From positions 1-64,000 of the forward strand of contig LDXN01000006.1 of the NCBI GenBank assembly GCA_001443445.1: DNA of 64,000 nt. The letters run 5' to 3'. Every line of letters begins with the position of its first letter. Positions within the stretch are counted from its first letter, which is position 1. Below are positions 42,232 to 52,042 of the stretch, piece by piece. The notes beneath the pieces are model-generated. The model was not told the origin of the DNA and made no database searches. It saw only the letters and a program-made list of their open reading frames with translations. The stretch comes from Candidatus Dadabacteria bacterium CSP1-2. GTDB lineage: Bacteria > Desulfobacterota_D > UBA1144 > Nemesobacterales > CSP1-2. A program made the translations under genes and the position numbers.

Positions 42232-42758
42232 TGATAGCCTTTTGGTTATTTTTGCTTTTCGTAATTTTACAACGTCTAACCGAACTTCTCATTGCAAAGC
42301 GAAACGAAAAGATTCTTAAAGCCCAAGGAGCAATTGAGTTTGATAAGAATGGATATAAAGCGATTGCGGTGATGCATGTGGCTTTTTTTATTTCGCTTAT
42401 CTCTGAAAAGGTTTTTCTCCAGAGAACTTTAAATACATACTGGATTGCTTTTGCTGTTCTCTTTGCAGGAGCACAGGTTTTACGATACTGGGCAATTAAA
42501 AGCCTGGGTGTATACTGGAACACAAAAATTTTAGTCCTTCCAAATCATCAGTTAATTAACAGAGGTCCTTACAAACACCTCCGACATCCAAATTATATTG
42601 CAGTTGTAATAGAATTTGCTGTTATCCCTCTAATCTTTTCATGTTATCTAACAGCATTTGTATTTAGTCTAATTAACTTAATTTTGCTTAGGAGAAGAAT
42701 AAAGATTGAGGAGAGTGCAATAAGAAAAGCCTCAATAGGTTTTGCAACATTGCTATAG
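42231..42758 (+). CDS. Isoprenylcysteine carboxyl methyltransferase-family protein
   Basis: GPYKHLRHPNYIAVVIEFAVIPLI; overlaps the PKS stop codon. Confidence 0.92.
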   Translation: MIAFWLFLLFVILQRLTELLIAKRNEKILKAQGAIEFDKNGYKAIAVMHVAFFISLISEKVFLQRTLNTYWIAFAVLFAGAQVLRYWAIKSLGVYWNTKILVLPNHQLINRGPYKHLRHPNYIAVVIEFAVIPLIFSCYLTAFVFSLINLILLRRRIKIEESAIRKASIGFATLL

Positions 42759-42867
42759 CAGAAACGGAACTGAACTTATTTAAAAGATACACCTGGCTTG
42801 TGTTATAATCTCATAAGTTAAATCGGCTTATTCATTTATAAGCACCGATTATCTTGAAGTATAACTA

Positions 42868-43359
42868 ATGGACATTTTGAATTTTATAATAAACCTATTT
42901 GTAAAAGGCCCCTTAGAAAGCATATTTTATTTGGTTTCAGTTATCGCTATCATTTTTCCCATTTTGACCTATCGACGTAACACATAATTATAACGTGCTA
43001 AGTGGCTCAATTCACTATACGGGAAATTCTACGAACAAGATCAATACAAAAACATGCGTCGAATAATCGATTATGAAACTGAAAAGCTTGACGAAGTTCA
43101 AAAAGCTACAGAAAAAAGTTTACTAGAAGGTCGAGAAGAATCTATCGAGCTTAGAGATGAACTTGATGATTACCTCAATTTTTTCGAGTTCATTGCTAGC
43201 CTTTGGAAGATGGAACAACTCTCTTTAGATCAGGTCAAAATGATCTTTGAGTATTACATTAACCGTATAGCTGACCATAAATTTCTATTAGATTACATTA
43301 CGGATCAAGGGTTTGAGAATTTGAACGCCCTGCTTTCTCAATTTAAATCCAAAAAATAA
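42868..43359 (+). pseudogene. Membrane-anchored hypothetical protein interrupted by in-frame TAA TTA TAA
   Basis: MDILNFIINLF...YRRNT*L*RAKWLNSLYGKFYEQDQYKNMRRIIDYE... is one reading frame. Confidence 0.7.
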
Positions 43360-43370
43360 TATATAATGCA

Positions 43371-43799
43371 ATGGCTTCTTTAATAAGAAATCGAGACTAT
43401 ATCTTTGTATATGGAACATTACGTAAAGACTCAAAAAACCAAATGTATCATATTTTGGCTCGATATGCTGACTTCGTAGGAGTAGGAACATTCATGGGGA
43501 AGCTATATAATATTGGTGAATACCCCGGAACTGTCCCTTCAGACAATCCGGATGATGTTGTTAGAGGCGAGGTATATGCCTTACGTGACCCAAATCGTGT
43601 TCTCAAAGTGCTTGATGATTATGAGGGTTGTGGACAAGATGATCCTTCTCCAACAGAATTTCGTCGCCAAAAAGTCAATATTTCTCTAGAGAGCGGGAGA
43701 AATATTAACGCCTGGATTTACATTTATAATCGCTCTACAGACGGATTAAAAGTTATTCCTTCAGGAGATTACACGCAGTTCATTGAACTTAAGCAGTGA
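43371..43799 (+). CDS. Gamma-glutamylcyclotransferase/AIG2-like protein
   Basis: IFVYGTLRKDSKN..., KLYNIGEYPG, VLDDYEG. Confidence 0.92.
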   Translation: MASLIRNRDYIFVYGTLRKDSKNQMYHILARYADFVGVGTFMGKLYNIGEYPGTVPSDNPDDVVRGEVYALRDPNRVLKVLDDYEGCGQDDPSPTEFRRQKVNISLESGRNINAWIYIYNRSTDGLKVIPSGDYTQFIELKQ

Positions 43800-43870
43800 C
43801 TATTTTTAAGCAGATAAGTAATTTGTAGTTAGGTTATGTTCTATAATTGCTAGAAAAGTTGCTTACAAAC

Positions 43871-46800
43871 TCAACTCTTGGGTGTAAGACGAAGAATTAG
43901 GTCCCCTGCCTCAACACTCCCTCCTTCAGATGCAAAGATCTTCGATACTATGCCGTCCTCGGAGGCCTTGATATTAGTCTGCATCTTCATTGCCTCAATC
44001 ACAGCAAGTGGTTGATCAAGATTGACCTTATCCCCTTCTTTAACGAAGAACCTAACAATCTTACCGCTAAGTGGCGCTCCTACCTCCTCAGGATTTGCTA
44101 AATCAGCTTTTGGCCTTATCTTGACCACAGTCGGAACAGATTTATCAGGGATCCTTACAGGGCGTGGTTGACCATTTAGCTCAAATAGCAGGGGCCGCCG
44201 ACCATCTGATTCAATTTCACCAATAGCAAATAGTTTTATAAGTAAGGTTTTACCCTCTTCAATTTCAACTGTTATTTCGTCTCCGGGTTGCATACCGTAG
44301 AAAAAGGCTGGTGTTGGTATAAGAGAAATATCTCCGTAAATTGTGCGATGCTGATCAAACTCCTCAAAAACGCGAGGATAAAGAAGAGCAGATATAATGT
44401 CTTGGTTACTCAATGAGTGACCAAGTTGTTTTTCTAATCGTTTGGCTGTAGCGTCAAAGTCGGCTGGAGGGATAAGCTCACCAGGACGAACCTTAATAGG
44501 CTCTTCACTTTTGAGGATAGCCCTTTGTACCTCTAATGGAAATCCACCTGGAGGTTGACCTAAATTGCCCCGCACCATATCAATCACGGATTCTGGAAAG
44601 TTCAACTGATCTGACCTTTTTATTACGTCCTCAGTGGTGAGGTTATTTTGAATCAGATATAATGCAAGGTCACCAACTACCTTAGAGGATGGTGTAACCT
44701 TGATAATATCACCAAAGAGTTTATTTACCTCTGAAAACATATGCTTTACCTCTTCCCATCGCTCTCTAAGGCCGAGTGCGCGTGCCTGAGCCCTTAAGTT
44801 AGTGTATTGTCCTCCAGGAATCTCATTCAAGTAAACATCAGCGTTTGTTGATTTCATATCGCCTTCAAAGGGAGCATAATACTCCCTAACAGCCTCCCAA
44901 TAAGCAGATAGTTTATGTAAACCTAGCACATCAAGTCCGGTGTCACGCTCCCCCCCTTCCAAAGCAGCCACAATAGCGTTTAAGCTTGGTTGAGCGGTAA
45001 GTCCTGACAAGGTACTTATAGCCAAATCAACTATATCTGCACCAGCCTCTGCTGCCTTTAGTACCGTAGCTTCTCCGTTACCACTTGTAGCATGGGTATG
45101 AAAGTGAAGTGGCAATCCAGTTTCCTCTTTTATAGCCCGTACTAGTTTCTCAGCGGCATAAGGTTTGCAAAGACCTGCCATGTCCTTGATTGCAATAAAA
45201 TGAGCGCCTATGTTTGCAAGTTCTTTCGCTAAGCCCACATAGTAACGAAGAGAATATTTGTCACGCCTTGGATCAGTAATGTCACCAGTGTAACAAATAG
45301 CAGTCTCAACCACCTTACCAGTATCAAGAGCAGTCTCGATCACCACCTTCATACTTGGGATCCAGTTAAAACAATCAAAGATTCTGAAGATGTCTATTCC
45401 AGAAGCGGCAGCCTCTTTTACAAATTCACGCACTACATTGTCAGGGTAATTTGTATATCCTACAGCGTTTGCTCCTCGAATAAGCATCTGAAACATTGCA
45501 TGTGGCATAGCCTTTCTAAGTTGTGTAAGACGTTCCCATGGACACTCCTTAAGAAAACGTAAGCACACATCAAATGTAGCACCCCCCCACATTTCGAAAG
45601 AAAATATGTCTTTACCAAACTGAGCTGTAGCCCTAGCGATACTAAGCATGTCATATGTTCTCATACGTGTAGTAAGGAGTGATTGATGCGCATCTCGAAA
45701 CGTAGTATCTGTTATCAGGAGACGTTTTTGCTTAAGAACCCATTCAGCTAGACCCTTGGGTCCCTTAGTTTCAAAAATGCGGCGATGTTCAGGAATTTGT
45801 TTTAGATTGCCATCTGTTTCAGGAAGAGGTGGTGTAAGAGGAGGTCTTTCCACCCAAGAAGAAGGTCTTGCAAGTACCTGATTAACACTTAAGTCTCCTA
45901 TAAAATTTAGAAACCTTGTAGCTCTATCACGAGGCTCTCGAATCTCAAAAAGTTCCGGGTGTTTTTCAAGAAACGATGTGTCACAACCACCCATACGGAA
46001 AACAGGATGGCGAATAACATTTAGAAGAAATGGGATGTTATTCTTTACACCTCGTATCCTAAACTCCCTTAATGCACGATCCATTTTACTTATACACTGT
46101 TCGAATGTAAGCCCCCAGGATGTAACTTTAACCAGCATTGAATCATAGTATGGCGTTATTATGGCACCAACGTAGGCACTTGCTGCATCAAGCCTTATTC
46201 CAAATCCTCCTGGTGAGCGGTAAGCAATCAGGCGTCCTATATCAGGTCGGAAACTATTTGTTGGGTCTTCTGTTGTGATACGACACTGAAGCGCATAGCC
46301 ATGACACTTTATTTGAGATTGCTTGGTAATTCCGATCTCACGATCAGATAGTCTGTAGCCCTCAGCTATACGAATCTGGGATTGTACAAGATCAACCCCT
46401 GTAATGAGTTCAGTAACTGTATGTTCTACTTGTATACGGGTGTTCATTTCTATAAAATAGAAATTTCCTTCTTCATCTACTAGAAATTCAGCAGTGCCAG
46501 CACTTGTATAGTTTGCGGCACGAGCAACGCTTAGTGCTGCATTGTAAATCTTCTCTTTTAATCTGTTATCAATGGAAATAGACGGTGCTAATTCTGTAAC
46601 CTTCTGATGCCTTCTTTGTACTGAGCAGTCACGCTCAAATAAGTGAACTATATTGCCATACCGGTCACCCAAGATCTGTACTTCGATATGCTTCGGATTT
46701 TGAACATATTTCTCAAGTATTAATGCATCGCTTCCAAATGCGCTTTTGGCCTCGGAGCGCGCCTGTGCGAGATTCTCAAGTAGTGACTTACGATCTACAG

Positions 46801-47353
46801 CAACACGGATACCGCGCCCTCCTCCACCATGGGCAGCCTTTATAAGAACTGGATATCCATGTACACCTGCAAACTCGATAGCCTCATTATCACTCGTTAT
46901 AAATCCTTCCGTGCCCGGCACAATAGGCACCCCAACACTTTCTGCAAGGCGCCTTGCCTCTGCTTTATCACCCATAAGCGATATGATTTCAGGAGAAGGA
47001 CCTATGAACACTATTCCAGCCTCTTCACAAGCACGAGAAAACTCAGAATTTTCAGATAGAAACCCATAGCCTGGATGTATTGCATCCACCTTCTTATCCA
47101 GAGCCAACTTAATAATGCCTTCAATATCTAAATATGCCTCAACAGGACCCTTACCCTTTCCTATGAGATAGGCTTCATCGGCTTTATTTCTGTGTAGAGA
47201 AAATGCATCCTCCTCAGAATAGATAGCGATTGTGGTAATTCCGAGTTCTGTACACGCACGAAAGACACGGATTGCAATCTCCCCACGATTTGCAACCAAA
47301 ACTCTACGAAAGGGTTTGACACTAATCCTTTTTTTATAAGTACGTCGGTTCAA
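43871..47353 (-). CDS. pyc: Pyruvate carboxylase
   Basis: Biotin carboxylase N-terminus, carboxyltransferase (TTFRDAHQSLLTTRMR), biotinyl site IEAMKMQTNI; TTG at 47353 preceded by AAGGAGG. Confidence 0.95.
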   Translation of the reverse strand: MNRRTYKKRISVKPFRRVLVANRGEIAIRVFRACTELGITTIAIYSEEDAFSLHRNKADEAYLIGKGKGPVEAYLDIEGIIKLALDKKVDAIHPGYGFLSENSEFSRACEEAGIVFIGPSPEIISLMGDKAEARRLAESVGVPIVPGTEGFITSDNEAIEFAGVHGYPVLIKAAHGGGGRGIRVAVDRKSLLENLAQARSEAKSAFGSDALILEKYVQNPKHIEVQILGDRYGNIVHLFERDCSVQRRHQKVTELAPSISIDNRLKEKIYNAALSVARAANYTSAGTAEFLVDEEGNFYFIEMNTRIQVEHTVTELITGVDLVQSQIRIAEGYRLSDREIGITKQSQIKCHGYALQCRITTEDPTNSFRPDIGRLIAYRSPGGFGIRLDAASAYVGAIITPYYDSMLVKVTSWGLTFEQCISKMDRALREFRIRGVKNNIPFLLNVIRHPVFRMGGCDTSFLEKHPELFEIREPRDRATRFLNFIGDLSVNQVLARPSSWVERPPLTPPLPETDGNLKQIPEHRRIFETKGPKGLAEWVLKQKRLLITDTTFRDAHQSLLTTRMRTYDMLSIARATAQFGKDIFSFEMWGGATFDVCLRFLKECPWERLTQLRKAMPHAMFQMLIRGANAVGYTNYPDNVVREFVKEAAASGIDIFRIFDCFNWIPSMKVVIETALDTGKVVETAICYTGDITDPRRDKYSLRYYVGLAKELANIGAHFIAIKDMAGLCKPYAAEKLVRAIKEETGLPLHFHTHATSGNGEATVLKAAEAGADIVDLAISTLSGLTAQPSLNAIVAALEGGERDTGLDVLGLHKLSAYWEAVREYYAPFEGDMKSTNADVYLNEIPGGQYTNLRAQARALGLRERWEEVKHMFSEVNKLFGDIIKVTPSSKVVGDLALYLIQNNLTTEDVIKRSDQLNFPESVIDMVRGNLGQPPGGFPLEVQRAILKSEEPIKVRPGELIPPADFDATAKRLEKQLGHSLSNQDIISALLYPRVFEEFDQHRTIYGDISLIPTPAFFYGMQPGDEITVEIEEGKTLLIKLFAIGEIESDGRRPLLFELNGQPRPVRIPDKSVPTVVKIRPKADLANPEEVGAPLSGKIVRFFVKEGDKVNLDQPLAVIEAMKMQTNIKASEDGIVSKIFASEGGSVEAGDLILRLTPKS

Positions 47354-47715
47354 TTTACCTCCTTTTTCCACCTATGAAGAGTTTATTCGAGCCGATATAT
47401 TGTTCGAGATATACCATTATTACCTTCAATTGCATACATATCTATAAACCTGCTTGATTATATGTTTTCGAGGAATCGAAATGTCATAGTTAATCAATTT
47501 TATTATACAATTATTAATTACTGTTTTGAAGTTTCTCATCAAAAGTTTCAAAGAAGTAGGACGATCTTATACATATTAAATGGGTTAATGACGATTCATA
47601 CATTTGATATCTTCAAAACCGATTGTATATAAAGGTATAATATGGTTAAAACCAATTTATAAATATAAAATATCTAAATTCAACTAATATATAAAATAAA
47701 AAGATAGTTGAAAAA

Positions 47716-48384
47716 ATGATAGAAAAAAGATTTTCTAAAGGGGAAGCCGTAAAATTTGGATGGAGCATGGTAAAAAACAATCTCATTTTTTTTGTAGGTC
47801 TATTCATTGCAGATGGACTAATTTATCAAGCTCTTGAGATCATTAGCAAGTCAACCAAAGAAAATATTCCTGCCCTTTCGTTTGTTTCTGATATTGTTTA
47901 TCTCTTTATACAAATAATAGTTCAGATGGGATTAATAAAAATCTCCTTAAGGATTTGTGATAATATGAAGTGCGAGTTAGCTGATTTTTTTTCTGATTTG
48001 CTATCTTGTTTGCCGCTTTTCTTTAAGTATTTACTCGGTACGATTTTATACCTCTTGATCGTTCTTAGTGGCATAATTCTTCTCATTATCCCAGGCGTCA
48101 TATGGAGCGTTAAATATAGTTTCTTTGGTTATTTTATTATAGACAAGGGTCTCGGTCCAATCGAAGCTTTAAAAGAAAGCTCATTAATTACAAAAGGTGC
48201 CAAACAGGATTTGTTTCTATTTTGGTTACTAATTTCAGCTGTTAATTTTCTTGGTGTACTAGCATTTTTTATAGGTCTCTTTGTTACAATTCCTATAACG
48301 GTAGTGGCTATAGGATTTGTATACAGAAAACTACTAAATAAAACTGGAGCTGCGCAAACCACAGTTTTATTAATTGGTCCTTGA
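47716..48384 (+). CDS. Multi-pass membrane protein, unknown function
   Basis: Several hydrophobic helices; GLGPIEALKESSLITKGAKQDLFLFWLL. Confidence 0.7.
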   Translation: MIEKRFSKGEAVKFGWSMVKNNLIFFVGLFIADGLIYQALEIISKSTKENIPALSFVSDIVYLFIQIIVQMGLIKISLRICDNMKCELADFFSDLLSCLPLFFKYLLGTILYLLIVLSGIILLIIPGVIWSVKYSFFGYFIIDKGLGPIEALKESSLITKGAKQDLFLFWLLISAVNFLGVLAFFIGLFVTIPITVVAIGFVYRKLLNKTGAAQTTVLLIGP

Positions 48385-48611
48385 TCTAATTGGGTGTGGT
48401 TTTATTCCTGTGTTTTTGGGTGGTTGGCGTGTGAAATTTGTTTATCTATACAATAGCGGAAATTGAATATTGAGTTAATTTTCTTAATTTATCAACAATG
48501 CTAGAGCCCTACTGAACCAAAACAACATTGAGATAGATGTACTAGAATTAATAAAAAGCATAGAATTTAATATTGACTATGAGATACTATAACAATTAAA
48601 CTTTAGTTTAA

Positions 48612-49595
48612 ATGCTTTTTCCATCTTATCGTCCCAGAAGACTAAGAAAAACAAAGAGTATTCGTAAGATTATACAAGAAACGGATCTCTCTGTAAGCGA
48701 TTTTATATATCCAATGTTTGTTATCCCAGGCAACGGAGTTAAGGAAGAGATAACGTCTATGCCTGGAATTTTTAGATACTCGATTGACAACACGATTAAA
48801 GAGATAAAAGAAATAAAAGAGCTTGGGATTCAGGCAGTACTTCTTTTTGGTATTCCTGAGAAGAAAGATGAGCATGGCTCCGAGGGCTACAATGAAAATG
48901 GGATCATACAAAAGGCTCTAAGGAAGATTAAAGAAGAAATAAAAGACATTCTTCTAATTACAGATGTCTGTATGTGCGAATATACAAGCCACGGTCACTG
49001 TGGAATTGTAAAAGATGGTGAGGTGGAAAATGATGAGACACTTCAGTATCTAGGGAGGATGGCACTCTCCCATGCAAAAGCAGGGGCAGACATAGTAGCT
49101 CCATCTGATATGATGGATGGGCGTGTCGGTGTAATAAGAGAGGTACTCGATGAAAACGGGTTTCAAAATGTAGCTATAATGTCTTACTCCGCAAAATACG
49201 CCTCGGCCTTTTATGGACCATTTCGAGAAGCCGCTCATTCGACACCACTATTTGGAGATAGGCATGGATACCAGATGGACCCACCCAATATAAGGGAGGC
49301 ATTACGGGAGATCTCCCTTGATATTCAGGAGGGTGCAGATATTGTGATGATAAAACCTGCCCTTTCTTATCTCGATGTAATAAAAGCGGCAAAGGAGGAA
49401 TTTGATTACCCGATTGCAGCATATAGCGTTAGTGGTGAGTATTCAATGGTAAAAGCTGCTGGAAGGCTTGGATGGGTTGATGAAACTAAGCTCATGATGG
49501 AGATTCTTACGAGTATAAAACGCGCAGGTGCAGATATTATAATTACTTATTTTGCTAAAGATGCTGCAAGTATTCTGAACCCATCAAAAAGATAA
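48612..49595 (+). CDS. hemB: Delta-aminolevulinic acid dehydratase
   Basis: [58 protein letters not shown]. Confidence 0.97.
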   Translation: MLFPSYRPRRLRKTKSIRKIIQETDLSVSDFIYPMFVIPGNGVKEEITSMPGIFRYSIDNTIKEIKEIKELGIQAVLLFGIPEKKDEHGSEGYNENGIIQKALRKIKEEIKDILLITDVCMCEYTSHGHCGIVKDGEVENDETLQYLGRMALSHAKAGADIVAPSDMMDGRVGVIREVLDENGFQNVAIMSYSAKYASAFYGPFREAAHSTPLFGDRHGYQMDPPNIREALREISLDIQEGADIVMIKPALSYLDVIKAAKEEFDYPIAAYSVSGEYSMVKAAGRLGWVDETKLMMEILTSIKRAGADIIITYFAKDAASILNPSKR

Positions 49596-49717
49596 CGTCA
49601 AATTTTGTTATGGAGATATATGAGTATAATGGCCACGTGGAAGACTTCTGATCTACCCTTAGCAATGTGATAATTTTAATTTGTTAAGCGAATAAGCATA
49701 ATACCTATTCTTCCTCA

Positions 49718-49737
49718 CGGAAACATAAAGGTTTCCG
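49718..49737. repeat. Small hairpin CGGAAACATAAAGGTTTCCG
   Basis: 7-bp perfect arms. Confidence 0.5.
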
Positions 49738-49823
49738 CTACAATTTATCAAAGGAAGATCACTAGTATTGCTGCCGGATTTATATTTGATTTCTATACGT
49801 CTAGTATTTCAATAGGAAAACAG

Positions 49824-50006
49824 ATGAAAAATACCCTTTATAAAGTCGTTGAAGTCACAACAGTTACAGACGAAGAGTTAGAGAGAGTGATAAATGAGTG
49901 GGTTCAAAAGGGTTGGTCTTTAGACACGATTCAATTTGCAATGAGGGATGCTTCAAAAAGACCAGCTATGGCTTTTGTAATTTTTACGATGAGCGAAGAG
50001 GGTTGA
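49824..50006 (+). CDS. DUF4177-like small protein
   Basis: YKVVEVTTVTDEELERVINEWVQKGWSLDTIQFAMRDASKRPAMAFVIFT. Confidence 0.75.
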   Translation: MKNTLYKVVEVTTVTDEELERVINEWVQKGWSLDTIQFAMRDASKRPAMAFVIFTMSEEG

Positions 50007-50031
50007 GAAATCAAGTACCATATTTTGGAGT

Positions 50032-50060
50032 GTAGAGACGACCCGCTGGGTCGTCTCTAC
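50032..50060. terminator. Perfect palindrome GTAGAGACGACCCGCTGGGTCGTCTCTAC between convergent genes
   Basis: 14-bp perfect arms; overlaps stop codon of the EamA-family gene. Confidence 0.75.
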
Positions 50061-50500
50061 TCAACCGGGCCGCTGACACTGTTCCAATTAACAAGGATTA
50101 ATCCGAGCACTATGAGCACTATGCCCATAATCCGCTGAATAGATAGGGATTCGTGAAGGAAAATAAAGGCATATAGAGCTGTAAAAAGCGGGAATGTAGC
50201 AGTAATTGGAACTATCCTTGTAGTAAGGTCTTGTTTAAGCGCGACGAAATAAATAAATAACCCAACAATACCACCCAAGAGCCCTGCAAGGCATGTCCAT
50301 AGGAGAGTTTTTCCATCTATAGTGCCTATATCTCTATACTTACCGGTCACTAGAGATATAACAACAACAAATGTAGCTGTAAATACAAATCGCACTGTCA
50401 TAACAGTAAAAGGAGATGCTTTTACTAAACTTAGTTTTTCAAGTATAGGTGTAATTCCCCAAATTGATGCCACAAATAAGGCTAATGCTGCAGCTTTCAT
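50057..50500 (-). CDS. EamA/EmrE-like small transporter-family protein
   Basis: WGITPILEKLSLVKASPFTVMTVRF; four TMs; C-terminal GIVLIVLGLILVNW. Confidence 0.85.
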   Translation of the reverse strand: MKAAALALFVASIWGITPILEKLSLVKASPFTVMTVRFVFTATFVVVISLVTGKYRDIGTIDGKTLLWTCLAGLLGGIVGLFIYFVALKQDLTTRIVPITATFPLFTALYAFIFLHESLSIQRIMGIVLIVLGLILVNWNSVSGPVE

Positions 50501-50649
50501 GATGTACCTCCATTAAACATTTACTTTAATGATTATTTTGAGGAGCAGAAAGATAAAGAGATCTTATTTTAAAGCTTTTCATGAATTTTAAAATATAAGA
50601 CCACTTCTATATGCTGATAACTAACATTAAGTGTCTGATGTAAGCAATC

Positions 50650-51366
50650 TCAATCATGATCTATAATGCTGATAATCTGATTCAAGTTTTCTATCCTATC
50701 TACATCATTTATATCTTTATATCTTCCGCTTTTATCAATTAACAGTGCTCTAATACCAACTGACCTTGCTCCATAAAAATCAAGCTGAAGGCTATCTCCT
50801 AGATGTATAGATTCTGACGCAGAAACACTACTTCTTTCAAGCGCTAATTTGAAAATCTCTCGAGCAGGTTTTGCAAAACCCACCTCGCTAGAGATCATAA
50901 ATGAATCAAAGTAGGTATTAATCCCAAGATGAGAGCAGACATCATATATTCTGGAATCGAAATTTGATATTATCCCAAGCATTAGCCCCTTCGCTTTGAG
51001 TGTAGTTAAAACACCTTTTGTTTCTGGGAACAGCTCCCATGCCCTACTTCTAAAGGTTTCAAATAGTTCGTCAAAATAATCGTCGAATTTCGCAAACATG
51101 CCAACTTCTGAAAATACTTTCCTTACAACCTCATACCACCATTTCTTCTCATAGACCTTTCTATCATCTGGAGAAACGCCAGGGAAAGCCAAAGGGGGAG
51201 CAGATTTAAAAGCCTTAGTAAAGGCTTTCTCGATTTGCTCAGGTGTAGAATCAGCGCCGTACTTTCTTGAAACACTCCAGTATACATTCCCTACCCCACC
51301 CTTTACACGAAATAGTGTGTCGGCAGCATCAAAAAAAACAGCTTTAATTTGGATATTTTCTTTCAT
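50650..51366 (-). CDS. HAD-family hydrolase
   Basis: FFDAADTLFRV, GIISNFDSRI, HLGDSLQLDFYGARSVGIRALLID. Confidence 0.9.
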   Translation of the reverse strand: MKENIQIKAVFFDAADTLFRVKGGVGNVYWSVSRKYGADSTPEQIEKAFTKAFKSAPPLAFPGVSPDDRKVYEKKWWYEVVRKVFSEVGMFAKFDDYFDELFETFRSRAWELFPETKGVLTTLKAKGLMLGIISNFDSRIYDVCSHLGINTYFDSFMISSEVGFAKPAREIFKLALERSSVSASESIHLGDSLQLDFYGARSVGIRALLIDKSGRYKDINDVDRIENLNQIISIIDHD

Positions 51367-51396
51367 GTATATACCTACTTTAAGCAAATATTTATT

Positions 51397-51580
51397 GGGT
51401 AGGTCACGATTCTGACTTATAACTGACCACCGGCAAGCCTGTCCTGAGATTGATCCCCGATTTAATCGGGGAAGGAACTGGTGGCCTACCCGCTCTATTT
51501 TTATAATTGACCATCTGTACTAGCTAGATCACGAGTCCCCTCGAACTAAGCTCGGGGCAGGCTTGCTCGTGACCGTTTAT
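51397..51580. repeat. Composite nested-palindrome intergenic region
   Basis: GGGTAGGTCAC / GTGGCCTACCC outer arms; TCCCCGATTTAATCGGGGA core; second element CACGAG...CTCGTG. Confidence 0.65.
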
Positions 51581-51640
51581 ACTGAATATGCTTTATTTCA
51601 GAATGGTATAATATACACTTTAAATAAAGAGTAAAGCAAA

Positions 51641-52042
51641 ATGGCTGGAACGAATCAGTACCCAAAAATAATTGTTGTATTAGATGACCTATTTTTTTCC
51701 TCTAAAATAAAAGAAGCCGCAAAATCACTTGACTTAAACTTAGAATTTACAAAAAACACCAATGGTTTAATCCAGAAACTAAAATCCGAAAAGCCTTCCC
51801 TTATCATCTTTGATCTTAACTCAAAAGCCTGTAATCCACTTGAATCAATAAAGGAAATAAAATCATTACCTGATCTAAATAACATACCTATTCTCGGCTA
51901 CTTATCCCACATTCAAACCGACTTAAAAGACGAAGCGGTTAAAGCAGGTTGTGACCTTGTGCTCCCTAGATCAAAGTTTTCTAAAGACTTGAAAGAGATT
52001 CTAACGAAGTATTTAACACAAAAGGGACAGTATTCCACATGA
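51641..52042 (+). CDS. Receiver-like (CheY-fold) single-domain protein
   Basis: IIVVLDDLFF..., LIIFDLNSK, IPILGYLSH, AGCDLVLPRSKF. Confidence 0.6.
   Translation: MAGTNQYPKIIVVLDDLFFSSKIKEAAKSLDLNLEFTKNTNGLIQKLKSEKPSLIIFDLNSKACNPLESIKEIKSLPDLNNIPILGYLSHIQTDLKDEAVKAGCDLVLPRSKFSKDLKEILTKYLTQKGQYST

Noticed and set aside
44000-47000. Several antisense ORFs over pyc (also over ftsH, metH, pepA)
   Set aside because: Embedded opposite strongly supported coding sequences, with no SD or family signature.
48495-48591. Stop-free segment FINNARALLNQNNIEIDVLELIKSIEFNIDYEIL upstream of hemB, faintly HEPN-like
   Set aside because: No start codon and similarity too weak to call a remnant.
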